Below, piece by piece: positions 43,282 through 51,167 of a DNA stretch of 64,000 bases. The stretch is from positions 5,890,001-5,954,000 of the forward strand of contig NZ_CP108046.1 of NCBI RefSeq assembly GCF_041435115.1, read 5' to 3'. This DNA is from Streptomyces sp. NBC_00289. Its GTDB lineage: Bacteria > Actinomycetota > Actinomycetes > Streptomycetales > Streptomycetaceae. The notes beneath the pieces were generated by a model, which saw nothing but the letters and a program-made list of their open reading frames with translations, had not been told where the DNA came from and ran no database searches. The position numbers and the translations under genes were made by a program. Position 1 is the stretch's first letter; every line of letters begins with the position of its first letter.

Positions 43282-44124
43282 TCAAGGGCGACGGTGGGGG
43301 CGTTCGTCCCAGCGATGGGTGGCCCAGGCTCGACGGATCAGGCTACGGATGGTGATGATCGTGTCCGCGAGATCGAAGAAGGCGTTGACGACGGTAGCGC
43401 GGCGTTCGTAGCAGCGGGAAAGGCGGTAGAAGGCGTTCTGCCAGGCGTGCGTACGCTCGACATGCCACCGCCGGCTCGCCTGGATCGGCGCCTTCTCACC
43501 CTTGTGCGCGATGCGTCCGCGCAGGTCGCGGGCCGCCAGTTCAGCGCGGGTCTTGTCCGAGTCGTAGCCGGCGTCCAGGTGCACCATGATGTCGTTGGGC
43601 AGCGGCCCGAGGTCGTCCAGCAGGTCCAGGGTCGGCGAGAGCAGCGGCGAGTCGTGGCGGTTCGCTCCGGCCAGGACCCGGCCGAGCGGGATCCCGTAAC
43701 CATCCGTCATGCCCGAGCGTTTCAAGCCCTGTTTGCCGCGATCGACCGGTGAGCGCCCGGCGACCTCGCCGCCGCCGGGGGCCTTGGTGATGGAGCCGTC
43801 GACGGCGATCTGGTCGAGCACGAGCCCGACGATCCGGTCGTAGGACTCCAGCGTGATCTGCTTGAGTCGGCCAAAGACGCCGAGCCGGATCCATTCGTCG
43901 CGGCGGTTGCGGATGGTGGTCGCCGAGCAGGTCGTGTCGGAGATCGCCTGGTAGGAGCAGCCGAACCGCAGGAGTTGCAGCAACTTGTCGAACACGATCC
44001 GGTCGCTGATACGGCGCCGGTGGCACCCCAGCGGGTGGGACGGATCGACCGTAGGGCGCTCGGGCAGCAGCGCCGCGAATTGTTCCCAGAGCGGGTCAGT
44101 CAGCCATGATGGAAGCACGGGCAC
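43282..44124 (-). CDS. IS5-family transposase
   Basis: A 280-residue transposase starting MPVLPSWLTDPLWEQFAALLPERPTVDPSHPLGCHRRRISD. HTH region FGCSYQAISDTTCSATTIRNRRDEW; catalytic motifs IAVDGSITKAPGG, VHLDAGYDSDKT and RRWHVERTHAWQNAFYRLSRCYE. Frame intact. GGGCACAGGTCCC beside 44119-44132 and its complement near 44168-44183 form a hairpin just outside the start, probably the element's right end. Limits not fixed. Confidence 0.9.
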   Translation of the reverse strand: MPVLPSWLTDPLWEQFAALLPERPTVDPSHPLGCHRRRISDRIVFDKLLQLLRFGCSYQAISDTTCSATTIRNRRDEWIRLGVFGRLKQITLESYDRIVGLVLDQIAVDGSITKAPGGGEVAGRSPVDRGKQGLKRSGMTDGYGIPLGRVLAGANRHDSPLLSPTLDLLDDLGPLPNDIMVHLDAGYDSDKTRAELAARDLRGRIAHKGEKAPIQASRRWHVERTHAWQNAFYRLSRCYERRATVVNAFFDLADTIITIRSLIRRAWATHRWDERPHRRP

Positions 44125-44301
44125 AGGTCCCCCCAGTAATCACAGAGCGTCGCAACTCCATGATCACCGGGACCTGTGCCCACCTTGTCGCTGGGGGCTC
44201 CCCACGACGTCTATCTGCGCGAGCTCTAAGTGTCTTCCTGGTTGGTGGAGTTGGCCGAGCGAGCGTCACTTGTCGCTTCCGTTCGGCCGGGCAGAGGTGC
44301 C

Positions 44302-45451
44302 GTGTCCTCGCAGAAGAAGTATCCGGTCGCGTTGTGTGCCGAAGATCGTCGGGCTTTGGAGCGCGTGACGACGACGGGGTCCGCAGCGCGTCATTGATCA
44401 GGCGGGCGCGGGTGCTGCTCGCGTTGGACACCTCGGCCGGCGCGGTCGCTCCGCGGGTGGTGATCGCGGACCGGGTCGGGGTCTCGTGCGATACGGTCCG
44501 CCTGATCTCGAAGCGGTACGCGGAGACCGGTGGTGATGTGTGGGCCACGGTCGGCCGGAAGGCGCGCGCACTCCCGCCGGTACCCTCCGCAGTGACCGGC
44601 GAGGTCGAGGCGCGGTTGATCGCACTGGCCTGCTCGACGCCGCCCAAGGGACACGCGCGGTGGTCGCTGCGCCTGCTGGAGAAGCACGTCGCGCTGGTCG
44701 AGGACATCCCGGATCTGGACCACTCCACGATCGGTCGGGTCTTGAAAAAACGGAATTGCGTCCTCATGTGAAGAAGTGCTGGACCATCCCGCCGGCTGCG
44801 AATGCGGCTTTCGCCGCGGCGATGGAGGACGTCCTGGCGGTCTACCGCCGGCCCTTCGATCCGGCGCGCCCGGTGGTGTGCATGGATGAGAAGCCGTACC
44901 AGCTGCTCGGTCACGTCCGCGATCCGCTTCCCGCACGGCCGGGCCGTGACCGGCGCGAGGACAACGAGTACGTCCGCTCGGGGACCTGCTCGATCTTCTG
45001 CTGGGTCGAGCCGCTGCGCGGATGGCGGCGCGTGGACGCGCAGTCCCGCCGGACCAGGGTCGACTGGGCGCACCAGGTCGAGCACCTGCTGACCGTGGAC
45101 TATCCCGACGCCGCCACGGTCGTGCTGGTGATGGACAACCTCAACACCCACACCACCGCCTCGCTCTATGAGGCGTTCGACCCGGCGAGGGCCTTCGCGC
45201 TGGCCCAGCGCCTGGAGATCCACCACACCCCCAAACACGGGTCCTGGCTCAACATCGCCGAGATCGAGTTGTCCGCACTCACCCGCCAGTGCCTGGGCCG
45301 CCGCATCGACGACCTCGCCGTGCTCAACACCGAACTCGCCGCCTGGCAGGAGTACACCAACAGCAACCAGCGCCAAGTCGACTGGCACTTCACCACCGAC
45401 GACGCACGCGTGAAACTGCGCCACCTCTACCCAACAACACAGAGAAATTAA
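44302..45451 (+). pseudogene. IS630-family transposase with two frame breaks
   Basis: The GTG at 44302 opens SSQKKYPVALCAEDRRALERVTTTGSAAR, then a single-base loss near 44388-44391 leads to a stop at 44395. The next frame carries SLIRRARVLLALDTS..., the HTH part and [11 protein letters not shown]. At 44745 a run of six A's allows a -1 slip that joins [20 protein letters not shown] and the DDE core ([32 protein letters not shown]). The -1 step on A6 is the known programmed frameshift of this family; the first break is probably a true mutation, making this copy dead. Confidence 0.75.
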
Positions 45452-45465
45452 GTCGCGACAGTCTA

Positions 45466-46005
45466 CTAGAAGCTGCGCTGACGTACCCGGGTGACCCGGG
45501 CCAGTAGCTCGGGTCGAGCCGCGGATACGGCCCGGAACACGACGTGATCCGGGCCGTACCGGTCGAGGACCTCGGTCAGCCGATCCGCAGGATCCACGAG
45601 CGTGCCCACGGGGCTGCTGGTCAGGTCGCAGTAGGTGATTGCGTCCACCAGCGTGGGCTCTGCCGGGCCGAACTCTGTCAGCATCTCGCTCAGCCCCAGC
45701 TCGGAGGCCTCCCAGGGGGAGGACGTATGGAAGGCAACGACACTGCACAGCCGAGGGTCGGCGCCCACCACGTCGCGCAGATAGCGCGCTCCGTCGATCA
45801 TGTGCTGCCCCGTGTCCACGGCCGCCCGGGCGTATCCGACGTCATGCGCGACGGCCGCTGCGGCCAGTAGTTCCGCGTCCTCGCCGAGAGCCGGGGCCAG
45901 TGTCAGGGCCTGGGAGTAGACGCGCTGGGAATGAGCCCACCGGTTCGGCAGGCTCTCGGCGAGCAAGGACTCCGCGAGGTCGTGAGCCCACTCGGCCAAC
46001 TGCAT
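45466..46005 (-). CDS. HD-domain protein (predicted phosphohydrolase)
   Basis: A 179-residue protein. PNRWAHSQRVYSQALTLAPALGEDAELLAAAAVAHDVGYARA contains the H...HD metal residues of the HD superfamily, then GARYLRDVVGADPRLCSVVAFHTSSPWEA and AITYCDLTSSPVG complete a small HD fold. Substrate unknown; nucleotide or phospho-sugar is typical. ATG at 46005 has GGGAGGT ahead. It is the second gene of a unit with the GntR regulator, so it belongs to the AICE rather than the terpene cargo. Its 3' end is beside the IS630. Confidence 0.8.
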   Translation of the reverse strand: MQLAEWAHDLAESLLAESLPNRWAHSQRVYSQALTLAPALGEDAELLAAAAVAHDVGYARAAVDTGQHMIDGARYLRDVVGADPRLCSVVAFHTSSPWEASELGLSEMLTEFGPAEPTLVDAITYCDLTSSPVGTLVDPADRLTEVLDRYGPDHVVFRAVSAARPELLARVTRVRQRSF

Positions 46006-46030
46006 GCAAGTACCTCCCAAGCTGTCGAGG

Positions 46031-46468
46031 TCAGGACGTCGGGCTCACGAACCGCCCGACTCCGTGCTGAGCTTGAACGTGCCCAGCACCTTCCAGTTCG
46101 TGCACGGCACGACGGACGGTGCCCCGCGAGACTCCATAGGTCTCGGAGAGCTCTGCCTCGCTGGGGAGCCGAGCGCCGACGGGTAGCTCGCCGGTCCGAA
46201 TGCGCTCCAACAGGTCCGTCATGATCCGCTTGTACGGCGCCATCTGTGAGCCGCCGCCGACCTGGCGGCCGACCCCGGCGACGGTGGTTACGTCGCCGGT
46301 TTCCTCCAACGCGCGAAGCGCGCGACGGACGGTCGTGCGGGCCACGCCGAACTCCCGGCCGATCTCCGCCTCGGACGGAAGGCCATCCGGGTAGGCCCCC
46401 TCAGCGATCCTGGCCCGCAGGGCCTCCGAGATCGTCAAGTACGTCCCGCGCGGGCTGGGGTTCGTCAC
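46031..46468 (-). CDS. GntR-type regulator made of two tandem HTH domains (KorSA-like)
   Basis: A 145-residue protein with two winged helices in series and no effector domain. First: TYLTISEALRARIAEGAYPDGLPSEAEIGREFGVARTTVRRALRALEETGDV. Second: YKRIMTDLLERIRTGELPVGARLPSEAELSETYGVSRGTVRRAVHELEGAGHV. Both carry LPSEAE and TVRRA. GTG start with GGAGG ahead. Its place beside attR matches the KorSA repressor of pSAM2, a GntR protein controlling the element. A single chain with two readers may act as a covalent dimer. Confidence 0.82.
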   Translation of the reverse strand: MTNPSPRGTYLTISEALRARIAEGAYPDGLPSEAEIGREFGVARTTVRRALRALEETGDVTTVAGVGRQVGGGSQMAPYKRIMTDLLERIRTGELPVGARLPSEAELSETYGVSRGTVRRAVHELEGAGHVQAQHGVGRFVSPTS

Positions 46469-46673
46469 GCGTTCCTCCTTCTTCCGCCGCGTGCGCGGGG
46501 TTGCCTGGTGCCTGCCGCGCGCTCCAGCTTCGCACGTCGTCGCCCTGGCGAAAGGGGGCCGATCGCGGGGCCGTCTGGGGGCCGTCCAGAGGCGGCCCAC
46601 GACCCCTGACGACCGCCAACAACGACCAAGAACGGATCCGGGTGAAATCGCGTGGCGCCTCCTGAATTGGCTG

Positions 46674-46758
46674 CTAGACCCAGGTGTCCAGCCACATGCG
46701 GCCGCGCCAGGAATCCATGGGCAAGGCCTGGCCCGTGAAGATCGGCCAGAAGTAGATG
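46674..46758. repeat. attR: element-derived 3' end of pmt
   Basis: The last 22 codons of pmt (PIFTGQALPMDSWRGRMW then LDTWV, TAG stop) followed on the pmt side by the 16-bp core CGGCCAGAAGTAGATG at 46743-46758. From the core toward the element this should be imported sequence; from the core rightward it is chromosomal. It differs from the attL tail at many third positions and six residues, as expected of a pmt tail from another species. Confidence 0.85.
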
Positions 46759-48416
46759 AAGTTCCAGGCGATCAGCAGGGTCAGGACGCCCGCGCCCGTC
46801 GCTCCCGCGACCCGGCGGGCGTCGCTCGAGCCCGGTGGGCCGATGATCGCGCCCAGGAGCATCGCCACGGCCAGGCAGAGGAACGGGACGAAGACGACGG
46901 CGTAGAAGAGGAAGATCGTCCGCTCCTGGTACATGAACCAGGGGAGGTAGCCGGCCGCGATGCCGCAGGCGATGGCGCCCGCGCGCCAGTCGCGGCGGAA
47001 CAGCCAGCGCCACAGGACGTACAGGATCGCGAAGCAGCCCACCCACCACAGCAGCGGTGTGCCGATCGCGAGGACCTCGCGGGCGCACTTGCCGCCGGCG
47101 TCGCCGGGGCAGCCGGCCGTGCCGGGCGAGGGGGACTCGTAGAAGTAGGAGACCGGACGGCCCAGGACGATCCAGCTCCACGGGTTCGACTGGTAGGTGT
47201 GCGGCGAGGAGAGGCCGACGTGGAACTCGTACACCTCGTGCTCGTAGTGCCACAGGCTGCGCCACCAGTCGGGGAACAGCCAGGTCCAGCTGCCGCCCTT
47301 GCCGTCGGTCGCGGCCCAGTTGCGGTAGTAGCCGCCGCTGCCGTCCGTGGCGGAGAGGATCCAGCCGGTCCAGGAGACGAGGTAGGTGGCGATCGCGACC
47401 GGGACGGTGGCCAGGAAGGCGAGGCCCACGTCGTGCTTGAGCACCGCGAGGTGGGGGCGGCCCGCGCCCGCGACCCTGCGGGAGCCGACGTCCCACAGCA
47501 CCGCCATCACGCAGAACGCGGCCAGGATGTAGAGGCCGTTCCACTTGGTGCCGATCGCCAGGCCCAGCATCAGGCCCGCCAGCCAGCGCCAGGGACGCAG
47601 GCCCAGGCGGGTTGTCTCCGCGGTGTGCGCGTCGGGGCGGACGCGGCCGTCGGCGTCGGCCGGAAGCGCGGCCGCGAGTTTCTCGCGCGCCCTGTCCCGG
47701 TCGACGACCAGGCAGCCGAACGCGGCCAGCACGAAGAACATCAGCACCCCGTCGAGCAGCGCGGTGCGGCTCATCACGAAGTGCAGGCCGTCCACCGCCA
47801 TCAGCGCGCCCGCCAGGCAGCCGAGGAAGGTGGAGCGGAACAGGCGGCGCCCGATGCGGCACAGCAGCAGCACGGACAGCGTGCCGAGCAGCGCGGTCAT
47901 GAAGCGCCAGCCGAACGGGTCGAAGCCGAAGATCAGCTCGCCGAGCCCGATGACGTACTTGCCGACCGGCGGATGCACCACGTACGCCGCGTCCGACGGG
48001 ATCCTGATCTGTGAACCGGTGGACAGGACCAGGTCGTTGGCGTTCTTGTCCCAGTTGACCTCGAAGCCGCGGTGGACCAGCGCCCAGGCGTCCTTGGCGT
48101 AGTACGTCTCGTCGAATATCACCGCCTTCGGGCTGCCCAGGTGCCAGAAGCGCAGCACGCCCGCCAGCAGCGTGACCAGCAGCGGGCCGCCCCAGCCGGA
48201 CCAGCGGGTGAGGCGCGTGGCGAGGTGGTGCGGAACGCCGAGGATCTGCCACACCCGCGGGTTGGGCCGGGCGTAGGGCGGCACCAGGCGGTCGCGGACG
48301 TCGCTTCTGGGCGCGGCCGTGTAGCCGAAACGGCGCAGCCGCTGCTGCCACGACGGCGGCTGGTCGAGCGGTGCCTGGCCCTGCCGGGTGTCCGTGGAGG
48401 ACGCGGTACTGGTCAC
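46674..48416 (-). CDS. pmt: Protein O-mannosyltransferase (PMT family)
   Basis: A 580-residue polytopic membrane enzyme moving mannose from polyprenyl-phosphate mannose to secreted proteins. VIFDETYYAKDAW holds the acidic loop-1 motif of PMTs, followed by some ten hydrophobic helices (RFMTALLGTLSVLLLCRI, CLAGALMAVDG, RWLAGLMLGLAIGTKWNGLYILAAFCVM). It ends NFIYFWPIFTGQALPMDSW..., where the tail after IYFWP belongs to the integrated element. The GTG at 48416 is 95 bases from the divergent rsmI. In Streptomyces Pmt is also the receptor route for phage phiC31, as known from S. coelicolor, which makes this an unusual integration target. Confidence 0.92.
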   Translation of the reverse strand: MTSTASSTDTRQGQAPLDQPPSWQQRLRRFGYTAAPRSDVRDRLVPPYARPNPRVWQILGVPHHLATRLTRWSGWGGPLLVTLLAGVLRFWHLGSPKAVIFDETYYAKDAWALVHRGFEVNWDKNANDLVLSTGSQIRIPSDAAYVVHPPVGKYVIGLGELIFGFDPFGWRFMTALLGTLSVLLLCRIGRRLFRSTFLGCLAGALMAVDGLHFVMSRTALLDGVLMFFVLAAFGCLVVDRDRAREKLAAALPADADGRVRPDAHTAETTRLGLRPWRWLAGLMLGLAIGTKWNGLYILAAFCVMAVLWDVGSRRVAGAGRPHLAVLKHDVGLAFLATVPVAIATYLVSWTGWILSATDGSGGYYRNWAATDGKGGSWTWLFPDWWRSLWHYEHEVYEFHVGLSSPHTYQSNPWSWIVLGRPVSYFYESPSPGTAGCPGDAGGKCAREVLAIGTPLLWWVGCFAILYVLWRWLFRRDWRAGAIACGIAAGYLPWFMYQERTIFLFYAVVFVPFLCLAVAMLLGAIIGPPGSSDARRVAGATGAGVLTLLIAWNFIYFWPIFTGQALPMDSWRGRMWLDTWV

Positions 48417-48511
48417 CGCGCCATCGTAGGGAAACGTTCTGTGGGAGTCCCGTGCATGGCGGTACCGGTGCGGATGCGTCGGCCGCCGCCGGCCCCTGGG
48501 AGGATGGGCGG

Positions 48512-49381
48512 GTGACCACTACGCCCGGAACCCTCGTCCTCGCCGGCACGCCCATCGGCGACGTCTCCGACGCCCCGCCCCGGCTCGCCGAGGAGCTGGC
48601 CGGTGCCGACGTCGTCGCCGCCGAGGACACCCGGCGGCTGCGGCGGCTGACCCAGGCCCTGGGCGTCACACCCAAGGGACGCGTGCTGTCGTACTTCGAG
48701 GGCAACGAGTCCGCCCGGACGCCCGAGCTGGTGGAGGAACTGGTGGGCGGCGCGCGCGTGCTGCTCGTCACCGACGCCGGCATGCCGTCCGTGTCCGACC
48801 CCGGGTACCGGCTGGTCGCGGCGGCCGTCGAGAAGGACATCCGGGTCACCGCCGTACCCGGCCCGTCCGCCGTGCTCACCGCGCTCGCGCTGTCGGGGCT
48901 GCCCGTCGACCGCTTCTGCTTCGAGGGGTTCCCGCCGCGCAAGGCGGGGGAGCGGCTGGCGCGGCTGCGGGAGGTCGCGGACGAGCGCCGGACGCTCGTC
49001 TACTTCGAGGCGCCGCACCGGCTCGACGACACCCTCGCCGCCATGGCCGAGGTGTTCGGCGCTGACCGCCGGGCCGCCGTCTGCCGGGAGCTGACCAAGA
49101 CGTACGAGGAGGTCAGGCGCGGCGGGCTGGGCGAACTGGCGGCCTGGGCGGCGGAGGGCGTACGCGGGGAGATCACCGTCGTCGTCGAGGGCGCCCCCGA
49201 GAAGGGCGCCGAGGAACTCGACGCCGCCGAACTGGTGCGCCGGGTGCGGGTGCGCGAGGAGGCGGGGGAGCGGCGCAAGGAGGCGATCGCCGCGGTGGCC
49301 GCCGACGCGGGACTGCCGAAGCGGGAGGTGTTCGACGCGGTGGTGGCGGCGAAGAACGCCGCCGGGCGCACAGGGGTGTGA
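48512..49381 (+). CDS. rsmI: 16S rRNA (cytidine(1402)-2'-O)-methyltransferase RsmI
   Basis: A 289-residue SAM-dependent methyltransferase of the TP-methylase fold: GTLVLAGTPIGDVSDAPPRLAEELAGADVVAAEDTRRL, LLVTDAGMPSVSDPGYRLV, VTAVPGPSAVLTALALSGLP and YFEAPHRL, all RsmI hallmarks. It modifies C1402 in the ribosomal decoding centre. The GTG at 48512 has GGGAGG ahead; longer frames run back into the pmt leader. Confidence 0.93.
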   Translation: MTTTPGTLVLAGTPIGDVSDAPPRLAEELAGADVVAAEDTRRLRRLTQALGVTPKGRVLSYFEGNESARTPELVEELVGGARVLLVTDAGMPSVSDPGYRLVAAAVEKDIRVTAVPGPSAVLTALALSGLPVDRFCFEGFPPRKAGERLARLREVADERRTLVYFEAPHRLDDTLAAMAEVFGADRRAAVCRELTKTYEEVRRGGLGELAAWAAEGVRGEITVVVEGAPEKGAEELDAAELVRRVRVREEAGERRKEAIAAVAADAGLPKREVFDAVVAAKNAAGRTGV

Positions 49382-49614
49382 GACGGCGCACATGCCCTCT
49401 GAGCAGGGCGCATCTCCTGTGAGCGGGCGCCCCACGGCTGGGCAAAGGGCTGTCGCGAAAGGCAAAGCGCAGACCCCCTGAGAGAGCCCCTTTGGCAAGG
49501 CGGTGCCAAATCGCCTCCAACACTCGACAGGGCTGATGCATTCGCGCCGGCGGAAGCGTCCACTGGTCGAAGGGACGCATCGGTCCCCGTGTCCAGCGGA
49601 CAAGAGGAGCCGGC

Positions 49615-50055
49615 ATGAGCGAGATCGCAGGACAGGCCGGGATGCACGGGGCGGCGAGCCCGGTGGTTCACGAGTCGTATTCCTTCGCCTGCATGCGCTG
49701 CGGGCACGGCTGGGAGCAGTCGTACGAGATCGAGCACCACCGGGACACCGAGGGCCACGAGTTCGTCATGTACGTCACGGACGGTCAGGTCGTGCCGTCC
49801 CCGCTGAGCCGGCCCTCGTGCCAGAACTGCGACGGCCACGTGCTGCGGATCATGCGGGCCGGCCAGGTGTCCTCGGCGCTCGGCGCGGTGCACCGGCAGC
49901 AGCAGATCCCCCGCAGCCGTCCGGCCGAGGCGCCGCCCGCCGGCCCGGTGGAGGCACCGGCGGCCGCGAGTGAGGCGGCGCCGCACGAGCAGGGCGAGCA
50001 GCACCACTGGCACCTGTCCGACCTGCTGCACCCCTTCCACCGCAAGGCGAGCTGA
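49615..50055 (+). CDS. Zinc-ribbon protein of unknown function
   Basis: A 146-residue protein with CMRCGHGWEQ near residue 26 and CQNCDGHVLR near 69, forming a CxxC...CxxC zinc ribbon around ESYSFACMRCG and VMYVTDGQVVPSPLSR. The C-terminal half is Pro/Ala-rich and His-rich (EQGEQHHWHLSDLLHPFHRK), probably disordered. ATG with AAGAGGAGC ahead. Not linked to a known pathway. The 233-base gap upstream shows no other gene. Confidence 0.75.
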   Translation: MSEIAGQAGMHGAASPVVHESYSFACMRCGHGWEQSYEIEHHRDTEGHEFVMYVTDGQVVPSPLSRPSCQNCDGHVLRIMRAGQVSSALGAVHRQQQIPRSRPAEAPPAGPVEAPAAASEAAPHEQGEQHHWHLSDLLHPFHRKAS

Positions 50056-50101
50056 CCCCACCGCCGTCCGCGCGGGCGTGCCCCTTTCGTAGGATCGGGG
50101 C

Positions 50102-51001
50102 ATGCCTTCGAACGCCCCCGACCGAGCCGGCGCCTCCGACAAGAACGCGGCACCGCCGCTTCCGGAACCCCTCCGGGTGCCGGTCGCCGACTCCCACACC
50201 CACCTCGACATGCAGTCCGGCACGGTGGACGAGGGCCTCGCGAAAGCCGCGTCGGTCGGCGTGACGACGGTCGTCCAGGTCGGCTGCGACGTGCGCGGTT
50301 CCCGGTGGGCGGCCGAGACGGCGGCGCGGTACGACGCCGTCCACGCGACGGTCGCCCTGCACCCCAACGAGGCCCCGCGCATCGTGCACGGCGATCCCGA
50401 CGGGTGGTCCCGGCAGGGCGCGCGCACCCCGGGCGGGGAGGCGGGACTCGACGAGGCGCTCGCCGAGATCGACCGGCTGGCCGCGCTGCCCCAGGTCAAG
50501 GGTGTCGGCGAGACAGGGCTCGACTTCTTCCGTACCGGGCCCGAGGGCAAGGAGGCGCAGGAGAGGTCCTTCCGCGCCCACATCGAGATCGCCAAGCGGC
50601 ACGGCAAGGCCCTGGTCATCCACGACCGCGACGCCCACGCCGACGTGCTGCGCGTCCTCAAGGAGGAGGGCGCCCCCGAGCGGACGGTGTTCCACTGCTA
50701 CTCCGGGGACGCCGAGATGGCGGAGATCTGCGCCGGCGCCGGCTACTTCATGTCGTTCGCCGGCAACGTGACCTTCAAGAACGCCCAGAACCTGCGGGAC
50801 GCCCTCGCCGTCGCCCCGCTGGAGCTGGTCTTGGTGGAGACCGACGCGCCCTTCCTGACCCCGGCGCCGTACCGCGGACGGCCCAACGCCCCGTATCTGG
50901 TCCCGGTCACGGTGCGTGCCATGGCCGCCGTGCGGGGCATCGGCGAGGACGCGCTCGCGACGGCACTCGGCGCGAACACGGCCCGCGCCTTCGGCTACTG
51001 A
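50102..51001 (+). CDS. tatD: TatD-family metal-dependent DNase
   Basis: A 299-residue TIM-barrel hydrolase. Metal ligands are in VADSHTHLDMQ (HxH), GVGETGLDFFR (Glu), ALVIHDRDAHAD (His), TVFHCYSGD (His) and LVETDAPFLTP (Asp). These are the full TatD set. It acts on DNA 3' ends and may serve in repair or in nucleic acid recycling. The ATG at 50102 is chosen; the first 20 residues are a variable Ala/Pro head. Confidence 0.92.
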   Translation: MPSNAPDRAGASDKNAAPPLPEPLRVPVADSHTHLDMQSGTVDEGLAKAASVGVTTVVQVGCDVRGSRWAAETAARYDAVHATVALHPNEAPRIVHGDPDGWSRQGARTPGGEAGLDEALAEIDRLAALPQVKGVGETGLDFFRTGPEGKEAQERSFRAHIEIAKRHGKALVIHDRDAHADVLRVLKEEGAPERTVFHCYSGDAEMAEICAGAGYFMSFAGNVTFKNAQNLRDALAVAPLELVLVETDAPFLTPAPYRGRPNAPYLVPVTVRAMAAVRGIGEDALATALGANTARAFGY

Positions 51002-51167
51002 GCGTGTCGCTGAGGGTGCCGCGTCGCACCCCGTGACACCGCTCAGGGACACCTGCCCCGGCCCGAGGGCAACCGTCCGTAGTCGCGTCGCTTTGGAGAG
51101 TGACTCCCGCTCCGCTAGGTTCTGGGGGCCCGATCCGGACCCTTACGGCCCTCTGGAGCGTGTCGGC

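Larger units (their letters stand above)
12894..46758. mobile_element. Integrated AICE (RepPP type) with terpenoid cargo, inserted in the pmt 3' end
   Basis: The limits are the two copies of the 16-bp core, giving a circular form of about 33.85 kb. The backbone matches actinomycete integrative and conjugative elements: tyrosine integrase and excisionase next to attL, primase-polymerase replication genes, a TraB/FtsK translocase for double-stranded DNA transfer, spread proteins, an XRE-Nudix pair and a GntR-type regulator at the far end. The cargo between 25.7 and 45.4 kb is framed by insertion sequences. The host gene pmt stays intact because the element supplies a substitute 22-codon tail. 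Whether the element still excises is unknown, but int, xis, rep and tra all read as intact frames. Confidence 0.85.
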
